Assembly (NCBI GenBank): GCA_009927255.1
Contig: RFNJ01000137.1
Coordinates: 1 to 6,585, forward strand
From: Pseudomonadota bacterium
Lineage (GTDB): Bacteria; Pseudomonadota; Alphaproteobacteria; UBA2136; UBA6156
DNA length: 6,585 nt
Reading direction: 5' to 3'
Under the pieces are notes generated by a model. The model worked only from the letters and a program-made list of their open reading frames with translations. It searched no databases and had not been told where the DNA came from. Position 1 is the first letter of the stretch. The number at the start of each line of letters is the position of its first letter. Position numbers and translations under genes: made by a program. Shown here in pieces: positions 1-5,425 of the stretch.

Positions 1-195
1 CGACATGGTGCCGGGGTCGACGTTCAGGTAGGGGTCCAGCTTTTGCTGCGTGACGGTGAAGCCGCAGGCTTGCAGCACGGCGGCAAGTGAACTGGCGGTG
101 AGGCCTTTGCCCAAGCTGCTCATCACCCCGCCGGTGACGAAGATGGTGTGGGTGGTGGTGGGAGCGCCTTGGGGAGTGGTGGGCGTGGCGCTCAT
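1..195 (-). CDS. pyrG: CTP synthase, N-terminal fragment (runs off the left edge)
   Basis: Reading down from the ATG at 195-193, 65 codons are visible before the window ends. Residues 18-31 read IFVTGGVMSSLGKG, the N-terminal synthetase signature with its ATP-binding loop, and residues 51-65 read QKLDPYLNVDPGTMS, the invariant block that follows. The family makes CTP from UTP, ATP and glutamine in the cytosol; the glutaminase domain would lie outside the window. The protein starts with about 16 Thr/Pro-rich residues before the conserved core, somewhat longer than E. coli PyrG, but no other ATG is available. A Shine-Dalgarno-like AAGGAA lies at 209-204, 8 nt before the ATG and inside the end of secG. 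With only 3 nt between the secG stop and this ATG, the two genes are very probably cotranscribed and perhaps translationally coupled. Identity is certain from sequence; only completeness is unknown. Confidence 0.96.
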   Translation of the reverse strand, partial: MSATPTTPQGAPTTTHTIFVTGGVMSSLGKGLTASSLAAVLQACGFTVTQQKLDPYLNVDPGTMS

Positions 196-198
196 GGG

Positions 199-564
199 TT
201 AGTTTCCTTCTGGTTGGCCTGTTGGGCTGATGATGGTTGGAGAGGGTTCAACTATGGTGGTTGTGGGCGAGACTTCGGCAGTTGGGATGGCGGGGGGCGT
301 GGCGGTGGCGCTGTGCTCGGTCATCACGCTGGTGCTGTGGCTGCCGCCTTTGGCGATGACGGCCATGATGAGGCAGAAAATGAGGAACAGCGCGGCGAGG
401 ATGCTGGTGGGGCGGGCCAGGGGATTCCGAATAACCGGCTGGCTGCCGCCGCCGCCGGTGCCGCCGAACATGCCGCCGGAGGCAGGGTCGCTCCGTTGCA
501 GCAAAATAAGCACGATGAGGGCGATGCAAATGAGGGTGTTGAGGGTGAGGAGGAGGGACATCAT
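199..564 (-). CDS. secG: Preprotein translocase subunit SecG
   Basis: This 121-residue protein has the SecG plan: a first membrane helix at about residues 3-22, the conserved LLQRSD...GGMFGG loop at about 21-36 (the family has LLQ followed by a Gly-rich stretch and FGG), and a second helix at about 53-72. A Thr/Ser/Pro-rich tail of nearly 50 residues follows, longer than in E. coli SecG but common in alphaproteobacteria. SecG is a non-essential integral subunit of the SecYEG channel that assists SecA-driven export. Two ATG codons stand in tandem at 564-562 and 561-559. Neither has a visible ribosome binding site, but a good promoter ends 6 nt before the first, suggesting a leaderless message. 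It is followed immediately by pyrG, a known alphaproteobacterial pairing. In that group tpiA commonly lies just upstream of secG; here the upstream neighbour is instead the divergent ppiD. Confidence 0.94.
   Translation of the reverse strand: MMSLLLTLNTLICIALIVLILLQRSDPASGGMFGGTGGGGSQPVIRNPLARPTSILAALFLIFCLIMAVIAKGGSHSTSVMTEHSATATPPAIPTAEVSPTTTIVEPSPTIISPTGQPEGN
204..209 (-). promoter_or_regulatory. Ribosome binding site of pyrG
   Basis: AAGGAA on the minus strand ends 8 nt before the pyrG ATG. It lies within the last codons of secG, so ribosomes finishing secG pass over it. It contrasts with secG and nfuA, which have no visible Shine-Dalgarno sequence. Confidence 0.75.
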
Positions 565-570
565 GGGGTG

Positions 571-599
571 GTTTTAGCGGGTTGGCGGTAAGCCGTCAA
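571..599 (-). promoter_or_regulatory. Probable sigma-70 promoter of secG-pyrG
   Basis: On the minus strand TTGACG (599-594, 5 of 6 to the -35 consensus) is followed after exactly 17 bp by TAAAAC (576-571, 4 of 6 to the -10 consensus). Only 6 nt (CACCCC) separate the -10 box from the first secG ATG at 564, so transcription should start on or next to that ATG. This fits the missing Shine-Dalgarno sequence and predicts a leaderless transcript. The -35 box abuts the tandem 11-bp repeats at 600-632. Confidence 0.6.
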
Positions 600-632
600 C
601 TGTTTGGGGGCTGTTTGGGTGGCGTTTGTGTG
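600..632 (+). repeat. Three tandem 11-bp units in the secG/ppiD divergent region
   Basis: Units at 600-610 (CTGTTTGGGGG), 611-621 (CTGTTTGGGTG) and 622-632 (GCGTTTGTGTG) follow each other without gaps. Units 1 and 2 match at 10 of 11 positions; units 2 and 3 at 8 of 11. The period is one helical turn, placing each GTTTG core on the same DNA face. The array abuts the secG -35 box and ends 10 bp before the candidate ppiD -35 box. Direct repeats at this period are typical of OmpR/PhoB-family response-regulator sites, so an operator controlling both genes is plausible but unproven. The region is G/T-rich, which raises the chance of accidental similarity. Confidence 0.55.
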
Positions 633-642
633 GGCAGAGGCG

Positions 643-671
643 TTGAGGCAGGCGGTGGTTTGGGGTATGGA
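643..671 (+). promoter_or_regulatory. Candidate promoter of ppiD
   Basis: TTGAGG (643-648, 4 of 6) and TATGGA (666-671, 3 of 6) are separated by 17 bp. Transcription would begin near 678, giving a leader of about 20 nt that contains the GGGAGA ribosome binding site at 685-690. The match is modest and may need an activator at the upstream 11-bp repeats. Confidence 0.4.
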
Positions 672-699
672 ATGGGGGATTGATGGGAGAACATGCGTA

Positions 700-2595
700 A
701 TGTTGCAGTTTATGAGGAATATTGGTGCGACGCTGACCAGCCGGATTTTGCTGGGGTTTTTGGCGTTGGCGTTTGTGATTTGGGGGATTGGCGAATACGT
801 GCGCCCGAGCAATGCCTTGGCGGCGGTGACAGTGAATGGCGAAGATGTGGGCGTGCGCTGGCTGGAAGAGAGTTATAAGCAGCGCTTGGGCATGGTGGAG
901 CAGGCGCTGGGGCAAAAGCCGAGTGACGCGGAACTGGCGCAGTTGCAGCTGGCAGAACGGATTGTGGCGGAAGCGATTGGGCGGACGGTGTTGCGCCAGA
1001 CTGCGGCCAATTTAGGGCTGGTGGCGGCGGTGAAGCAGCTGCAAGAGATGATTGCAGCCAATGAATTATTTAGAGGTGAGAATGGCACGTTTGACGCCAC
1101 ACGTTATAAGGGGATGCTGGCGCGGATTGGCAAAACGCCCGAGCAATTTGAGACCGAAATGGGCCGCGAGTTAAGTGTGCAGATGCTGGGGCAAACGGTG
1201 AAGGTTGCGCCGGTGGCCGATGCGGTGGCAGCGCCGTTGGCCGCCACCGCCAATGCTAAGGTGACGCTGGAGGTGGCAACCGTGGCGCCGCGTGCGGCGG
1301 CAAGTGCGGGGCAGCCGACGGCAGAGGAATTGCAGCGGTATTATACATTGAATGAGCAAGTTTATCGCACCGCTGAAAAGCGCGACTTGGCGGTGGTGGA
1401 GCTGAGCCGTGCGGCGGTGAGTGGGACATTGAGCATCAGTGATGCGCAAATTGCCGAAGCCTACGCAGCCAACAAGGCGGCTTATGCGCTGCCCGAAAAG
1501 CGCGTGGTGCGGCATATTTTGTTGCCGAATATGGATAAGGCGCGGGCGGCAGCGGCGGAGATTACCGACCAAGCCAGCTTTGTGGCGGTGGCCAACCGTT
1601 TGAGCACTGACCCGGGGAATGTTCAGGGTGGACAAAAGCAGGGTGGCTTGCTGGGCAGTATTGCGCGCAGCGATGTGGTGAAGGCGTTTGGCGATAGCGC
1701 GTTTGGGCTTGAAGTTGGTAAATTAAGTGCGCCGGTGCAGACGCCGTTTGGGGTGCACCTGATTTGGGTTGACCGCATTGAGCCAGCCCGTGAGCGCACC
1801 TTGGCCGATGCACGTGAGGAAATTAAGGCCCAGCTTTTGGCGCAGGAAACCGAAGATGTTCTGGCCCGTTTGCTAGAGCAAGTGGATGCCAAGCTTGCCG
1901 CGGGTGAGGAATTGCCGAAAATTGCCGCCGAGGCGGGGCTGAAGGTGGAGCGCGTGGCGCAGGTGGTGGCGGATGATCCGCGCTTGCCCCCTGCCTTGCT
2001 AGATATGGCGTTTGCCACCGGCGAAGGCCAAGTGGGGGCGCCGGTGGGCTTGAATGATGGTGGTGCCAGTTATGTGCTGGTAGAAAAAATTGTGGTAGCG
2101 GATTTGCCCAAGCTGGAGAACATTCAAGACCAGGTGATTGTCGACTGGCAGGCCGCCAGTGTGCAAATGGCCGCCCAACGTGATGCCGACAAAGTGCTGG
2201 CCAGCGTGCGTGCGGCAACGCCGCGCAGCATGGCCCAAGCGGTGGCGCAGGCGCAGGTGGCGGATGTTCAGCTTGGCACGTTACGTTTTAGCAACTTGCA
2301 AGAGGTGCCGGAGTGGTTGCAGCCGCGCTTGCTGGATATTTATCCGCTGCCCGAAGGCGCGGCGCTGCCGCTGGCGGTGCGTGCGCCGGATGGCTGGAAG
2401 GTGATTAAGCTGGCCAAGCGTGAGCTGGTGGCGCCAGATGCCAAGGGGTTGGCGGCGGCGGCGGGGGTTTATCGCACGCAGTTGCAGGCGGATATGGAAG
2501 GCTTGGTGGTGGCGCAGCTGGAGCGTGAAAGCGCGATTGAGTGCCACCAGCCCCGCTTGCGGCAGATTTTTGGCCGCGATGTGCAGTGCGAATAG
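700..2595 (+). CDS. ppiD: PpiD/SurA-type periplasmic peptidyl-prolyl isomerase, membrane anchored
   Basis: From the ATG at 700 the protein has 631 residues, close to E. coli PpiD (623). Residues 13-31 form one hydrophobic helix after a short basic N-terminus, an uncleaved anchor leaving the rest in the periplasm. About residues 40-170 fit the helical SurA_N-like chaperone region. Residues 267-362 are a parvulin domain: RHILL at 271-275, a GGQKQGGLLGSI block at 310-321, and FGVHLIWVDRI at 350-360. The remaining 270 residues are the usual PpiD C-terminal region. The family sits at the SecYEG exit and helps newly exported proteins fold, which suits its place beside secG. I chose 700 because GGGAGA (685-690) lies 9 nt upstream; the frame stays open back to a TTG at 604, but that extension has no such site. 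Whether the parvulin domain is catalytically active is unclear, as PpiD parvulin domains are often weak. Confidence 0.92.
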   Translation: MLQFMRNIGATLTSRILLGFLALAFVIWGIGEYVRPSNALAAVTVNGEDVGVRWLEESYKQRLGMVEQALGQKPSDAELAQLQLAERIVAEAIGRTVLRQTAANLGLVAAVKQLQEMIAANELFRGENGTFDATRYKGMLARIGKTPEQFETEMGRELSVQMLGQTVKVAPVADAVAAPLAATANAKVTLEVATVAPRAAASAGQPTAEELQRYYTLNEQVYRTAEKRDLAVVELSRAAVSGTLSISDAQIAEAYAANKAAYALPEKRVVRHILLPNMDKARAAAAEITDQASFVAVANRLSTDPGNVQGGQKQGGLLGSIARSDVVKAFGDSAFGLEVGKLSAPVQTPFGVHLIWVDRIEPARERTLADAREEIKAQLLAQETEDVLARLLEQVDAKLAAGEELPKIAAEAGLKVERVAQVVADDPRLPPALLDMAFATGEGQVGAPVGLNDGGASYVLVEKIVVADLPKLENIQDQVIVDWQAASVQMAAQRDADKVLASVRAATPRSMAQAVAQAQVADVQLGTLRFSNLQEVPEWLQPRLLDIYPLPEGAALPLAVRAPDGWKVIKLAKRELVAPDAKGLAAAAGVYRTQLQADMEGLVVAQLERESAIECHQPRLRQIFGRDVQCE

Positions 2596-2603
2596 GCTAG
2601 CCC

Positions 2604-2939
2604 ATGCTGCGGCGCCGCTGGCTGCTGAACGTTTGGTTGGTTTTGCTGCTGGTGGCAGGTGGAGCGACTGTGGCAGCCGAGAAGAACGGGGTGTTGTTGG
2701 TGTATCGGGCCGATAACAACTGGGTAGCGCCCGAGGATAACCAGCCGCTGCGGCACTTAATGCGAGTGGCCAAGGGCGGGGTTTACCAATTCACCGTGCA
2801 GTTGCCCGCCAAGGGGCGGGCCAAGAGTGCCGAGCGATTGGAGGTTTTGCGGCAGATTTTGAGCAAGGCGGCGGGGCGGGCGGTGGTGATTGAAGAGATT
2901 GCGGGGAGTGCCAGTGAGGGGATTTTGGTGGGTTACTAA
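2604..2939 (+). CDS. Small secreted protein of unknown function
   Basis: I do not recognise this 111-residue protein. It begins MLRRRW followed by a hydrophobic stretch (LLNVWLVLLLVAGG, about residues 7-20) and a likely signal peptidase I site VAA-E after residue 25, leaving a mature part of about 86 residues. There are no cysteines. The mature part has predicted strands near GVLLVYRAD (29-37) and VYQFTVQLP (60-68), then a charged amphipathic helix with two Leu-Arg pairs (about 74-90) and AVVIEEIAG (93-101). A distant likeness to half of an OmpA-type alpha/beta domain is possible but too weak to call. It starts 8 nt after the ppiD stop with only a weak AGG as ribosome site, so it is probably in the ppiD transcript. 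Export and position suggest a periplasmic role. Its stop is 5 bp from the end of the convergent coaD-coaE gene. Confidence 0.78.
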   Translation: MLRRRWLLNVWLVLLLVAGGATVAAEKNGVLLVYRADNNWVAPEDNQPLRHLMRVAKGGVYQFTVQLPAKGRAKSAERLEVLRQILSKAAGRAVVIEEIAGSASEGILVGY

Positions 2940-2944
2940 GATTT

Positions 2945-4141
2945 TTATTCCGGGGTGGGGATGGGGTCGGTAAAGGGATTAAGGGTTTTTAGAATTTGCT
3001 GGAAGAGTGGCTGGAAGGGGTGGTTTTGGGTGGCTTTGGTGGGGTGGTGGCCGCTGTTTTCAAGCTGTAGCAAGGTTCCGTAGCGGGCTTGGGTGATGGC
3101 GGTTTGCACCATTTGCTGCTTGGTGGTGTGCGGGGTTTGGGCCTGCTGGCGCTTGGTGATGTGCAGGCTGTTGGTACCGTAACGTTGGTGCAGGCGGGCT
3201 TTGGTGGTTTTCTCAGAAGCGCTCACCAATAACACGTTGTTGTTGACGATGGGAAGCCAGCCCGCTTCGGCGAGGGTTGGTGCATCCACCAAAATCAAAC
3301 CTTTTTTGCCGCGTAGGGTTTGGCGGAGCAGCACGGTAAGTGGGCCATACAATGTATCTTCAAGGAACGTTTTGGCGGCAGGGTTGGCGAAGACTACTTC
3401 CGCGAGTTTTTTGCGATTAATGTGCGTGCTGTTGGGTTGCAGCACATTGGCACCGTAGTGGCTTTGCATCTGGTGGGCAATTTCGATGCGCGTGCGGGTG
3501 TAGAGCGGTTCGGGGCAGGCTTCGTAGATGGCGTGGACGAGCTTGTCGGCGTCGATATGGTGGGCCTGAATATTCTCTGCTTGCGCCAGTTTCATCAGCT
3601 GCTGGCAGACGTGGGTTTTGCCGCTGCCGGACAAGCCGGTGACGCCGAGGATGAACTGCCCAAGCATCCGCGCCTGCACCGCATGGCTGCTGGCCAATGG
3701 CGCCATTTCGGCGGTATCGGCTTGTTCTTGCAGGGCTTGTTTGAGCAGGCTGGAGCTTAAAAACGCTTCGGCGGGTTTGGAGGGGATGTAGAATGGGGTG
3801 ACGTTGAGGCCTTCGTGTTGGCGCCAGGCGAAGAAGTCTTGGAGGAAGTTTTCGTCCATATCCTTCCCGCTGCGTAGGCCGCGGATGACCACGCGGATGT
3901 CTTGCTCGGCCAAGAAACGGGTGAGCAGGCCTTCGAACGCTACCACCTTGACATTGGGCAGATGGGCGAGGGTTTGGCGGGCGAGGTGCAATCTTTCGCT
4001 GATGGTGAAGAGATACTTTTTGTTGCGATTGACCCCCACCGCAACGGTGAGCTGGGGGAAAACGCTGGCGGCTTGTTCGATCAGGCGGATGTGGCCCCAG
4101 GTGAGGGGGTCGAAGCTTCCGGGATAAGCAGCAGTAGTCAT
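2945..4141 (-). CDS. coaD-coaE: Bifunctional CoaD-CoaE fusion: phosphopantetheine adenylyltransferase / dephospho-CoA kinase
   Basis: One uninterrupted 398-residue frame carries two enzymes. Residues 1-155 are bacterial CoaD: YPGSFDPLTWGH at 6-17 (nucleotidyltransferase motif), NRNKKYLFTISER at 38-50, VIRGLRSGKDMDENF at 85-99 (Arg88 aligns with E. coli Arg88), and AFLSSSLLKQ at 126-135 (usual form FISSSLVKE). Residues 162-398 are a CoaE-like kinase: P-loop GLSGSGKT at 169-176, IDADKLV at 196-202, INRKKLAEVVFANPAAK at 241-257, and VDAPTLAEAG at 285-294. CoaD adenylates 4'-phosphopantetheine; CoaE phosphorylates dephospho-CoA, so the protein would catalyse the last two CoA steps in the cytosol. 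There is almost no linker: the last CoaD helix runs into the first CoaE strand. The kinase half is divergent: the usual GG before the P-loop serine is GL, LHPL is LYGPL, PLLFE is PTLAE, and the AD near the C-terminus is absent. No Shine-Dalgarno sequence is visible at 4141; a strong dyad abuts the ATG. Assignment of CoaD is very secure, of the kinase fold secure, of its activity less so. Confidence 0.9.
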   Translation of the reverse strand: MTTAAYPGSFDPLTWGHIRLIEQAASVFPQLTVAVGVNRNKKYLFTISERLHLARQTLAHLPNVKVVAFEGLLTRFLAEQDIRVVIRGLRSGKDMDENFLQDFFAWRQHEGLNVTPFYIPSKPAEAFLSSSLLKQALQEQADTAEMAPLASSHAVQARMLGQFILGVTGLSGSGKTHVCQQLMKLAQAENIQAHHIDADKLVHAIYEACPEPLYTRTRIEIAHQMQSHYGANVLQPNSTHINRKKLAEVVFANPAAKTFLEDTLYGPLTVLLRQTLRGKKGLILVDAPTLAEAGWLPIVNNNVLLVSASEKTTKARLHQRYGTNSLHITKRQQAQTPHTTKQQMVQTAITQARYGTLLQLENSGHHPTKATQNHPFQPLFQQILKTLNPFTDPIPTPE

Positions 4142-4166
4142 GGCGATAAACTAGCAGTTTATTGCC
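4142..4166 (-). promoter_or_regulatory. Inverted repeat abutting the coaD-coaE start codon
   Basis: Arms GGCGATAAACT (4142-4152) and AGTTTATTGCC (4156-4166) flank a 3-nt loop, pairing at 10 of 11 positions. The mismatch is an A/C in the minus-strand RNA. The dyad ends exactly where the ATG begins and occupies the place where a ribosome binding site would be. No U-tract follows, so it is not a classical terminator. It could be a repressor operator, a translational control hairpin, or part of a leaderless promoter with TAGTTT (4154-4149) as -10. The last has only a poor -35 (TTGCTG, 16 bp upstream). Confidence 0.5.
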
Positions 4167-4204
4167 CCGCAGCAAGCAGAAAAAACAGCACCTACGGCAC
4201 CCAA

Positions 4205-4672
4205 TTAGGCGGCGAGCGTTTGCAGAAAGTTGCGGATGAAGGGGATTTGGGCCTGTTGCTGGGCGGTGATGGTGGTGCTGGCGAAGGCGGCGGGGGCTTC
4301 TACGGCGTAGCGCGCGGTGAGTTTATGCGCGATGGTTTGGTAGAGTTCGCGGTGGCTGCGCATGGTGGCGCTGGCGGGGGAGACACCGGCAACCGTAGCG
4401 AACTCCATCAGGCTTTGGCTGAGGGTTTGGAGTAATTCTTCGGCTTGGCTGGCGTTGGTGATGAACAGTTCGGCCATCAGCACATAGTCTTCGGTTTGGC
4501 GGGCGGTGAGCGGAGTGATGCGGCGCAGCACATTGTGCAGCCAACCTTGGCGGTAGGCCTTGCCCAAGCATTGCAACTTAGCCAAATTCAGCTGATGGTC
4601 TTCGTAGGCATCGAGATTGACTTTGGTGCCGGCGGCAAGTTCGAGGCTGCGTTCGATGAGACTGGTGACCAT
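4205..4672 (-). CDS. Helical protein of unknown function
   Basis: I do not recognise this protein of 155 residues. It appears soluble and almost wholly helical: no signal peptide, no long hydrophobic segment, many Leu, Ala and Gln, and one cysteine (in KLQCLGKAYRQG). The end is a repetitive Thr/Gln stretch (TTITAQQQAQ) before IPFIRNFLQTLAA. An in-frame ATG at 4687 gives five more residues, but the ATG at 4672 is better because AAGGGG on the minus strand lies about 7 nt before it. The frame is open without interruption and its codon use resembles the flanking minus-strand genes, supporting a real gene, but no motif assigns a function. It lies 63 nt upstream of coaD-coaE on the same strand, so cotranscription is possible, though the dyad between them may separate them. 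Confidence 0.65.
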   Translation of the reverse strand: MVTSLIERSLELAAGTKVNLDAYEDHQLNLAKLQCLGKAYRQGWLHNVLRRITPLTARQTEDYVLMAELFITNASQAEELLQTLSQSLMEFATVAGVSPASATMRSHRELYQTIAHKLTARYAVEAPAAFASTTITAQQQAQIPFIRNFLQTLAA

Positions 4673-4803
4673 GGGATACCCCTTCATTTATATTCTTGAG
4701 TAAGTATTGGGGGATTTGGGTAAACTAGCTAGGGGGTAGGTGTGCGCTGCACCATATGATGTTGGACATTTTATAAATTATTCAGGGTTTTGGCTTGGGT
4801 TCG
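4673..4803. other. Intergenic region between nfuA and the unknown helical gene
   Basis: This stretch is more AT-rich than its surroundings. It holds the AAGGGG ribosome site of the gene starting at 4672, TATAAA-like minus-strand boxes at 4692-4687 and 4775-4770 without convincing -35 partners, an 8-bp palindrome CTAGCTAG at 4725-4732, and a short imperfect hairpin at 4739-4753 (GGTG and CACC arms). TAAACTAGC at 4721-4729 also occurs at 4147-4155 inside the dyad before coaD-coaE. I see no convincing Rho-independent terminator for nfuA and no RNA gene. Confidence 0.4.
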
Positions 4804-5391
4804 TTAGATAGCTTGGACTTCGCGGATGTGGTCGGGGAGGTGTTGGCGGAGCATGGTTTCGACGCCCATTTTGAGGGTGGCGGTGCTGCTGGGGCAGCTG
4901 GAGCAGGCGCCGTGGAGTTCAAGAAACACCACGCCGTTTTCGTAGCCGCGGTAGGTGATATCGCCGCCGTCGTTCGCCACCGCAGGGCGGATTTTTTCAT
5001 CGAGCAGGCTTTGGATTTTGGCCACCAATTCCGGGCTGGTGGCGGTGTCGCCCAGCATCGGGGCATCGGCGGGGGCTTTGCCTTGCAGCACGCTTTCGCC
5101 CGATTCAAAGAAGGCTTCCAGTGCGGGGGCCAAGTGTTCGTTGATGGCGCCCCACATCACGCCTTCAACACGGGTAACGGTGAAGAAATCGGCACCGATA
5201 AACACGCCGGCAACACCCGGCACGGCGAAAATACGGCGGGCCAGCGGGCTGCGGGTTTGCGCGCTTTCGGGTGTGGGGAAATTGGCCGAGCCGCCGGGAA
5301 TGAGGAGCCGCCCCACCACATATTTCAGTGAATTGGGGTTGGGGGTTTTTTCGGTGCGGATGGTGAGCACGTCGTCTTCGGTAAAGGCCAT
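4804..5391 (-). CDS. nfuA: NfuA-type Fe-S cluster carrier/scaffold protein
   Basis: The 195-residue protein has the two-domain layout of mitochondrial NFU1 and alphaproteobacterial NfuA. An Nfu_N domain covers about residues 10-100, opening with IRTEKTPNPNSLKYV and containing SPLARRIFAVPGVAGVFIGADFFTVTR at about 48-74. A C-terminal NifU domain covers about 120-193, with RPAVANDGGDITYRGYENGVVFLELHG and the cluster-binding CxxC at Cys163-Cys166 (GACSSCPSSTATLK). Homologues bind a [4Fe-4S] cluster at a dimer interface and pass it to client enzymes in the cytosol. The ATG at 5391 has no Shine-Dalgarno sequence but lies 5 nt after the -10 box of a strong promoter. A GTG at 5370 (residue 8) would give the shorter N-terminus usual in the family and is a real alternative. 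It stands alone, without other Isc or Suf genes in view. Identity is secure. Confidence 0.94.
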   Translation of the reverse strand: MAFTEDDVLTIRTEKTPNPNSLKYVVGRLLIPGGSANFPTPESAQTRSPLARRIFAVPGVAGVFIGADFFTVTRVEGVMWGAINEHLAPALEAFFESGESVLQGKAPADAPMLGDTATSPELVAKIQSLLDEKIRPAVANDGGDITYRGYENGVVFLELHGACSSCPSSTATLKMGVETMLRQHLPDHIREVQAI

Positions 5392-5396
5392 GCGAT

Positions 5397-5425
5397 TGTT
5401 TAGTGCGGGGGTGGGGATTTGTCAA
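5397..5425 (-). promoter_or_regulatory. Promoter of nfuA, probably leaderless
   Basis: On the minus strand a perfect TTGACA (5425-5420) is followed after 17 bp by TAAACA (5402-5397); AACAAT two bases further is an alternative -10. The ATG at 5391 follows the -10 box by 5 nt, so transcription should start at or within a few bases of it. A 10-bp perfect palindrome CAACGCGTTG (5423-5432) overlaps the outer half of the -35 box. Confidence 0.6.

Noticed and set aside
148..591. Plus-strand open frame of 147 codons opposite secG
   Set aside because: It is Gly-rich, low in complexity and opposite a clear secG and pyrG; such frames arise from the G-rich plus strand.
604..699. Upstream extension of ppiD to a TTG at 604 (663 residues)
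   Set aside because: The added 32 residues have no family likeness, the TTG lacks a ribosome site, and the extension would cover the repeat array and the likely promoter. The ATG at 700 has GGGAGA 9 nt upstream and leads directly into the membrane anchor.
3665..3667. Separate coaE gene starting at an internal ATG (codon 159)
   Set aside because: Only a weak AGG precedes it, no stop separates it from coaD, and the frame is continuous. Internal initiation cannot be excluded but a separate gene is not supported.
4142..4166. Rho-independent terminator for the gene ending at 4205
   Set aside because: The stem is good but no run of T follows on the minus strand; the coaD-coaE coding sequence starts at once.
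3417..4175. Minus-strand frame of 252 codons overlapping the CoaD half
   Set aside because: It is the Arg/Pro/His-rich shifted frame of coaD-coaE, with no motif and no ribosome site.
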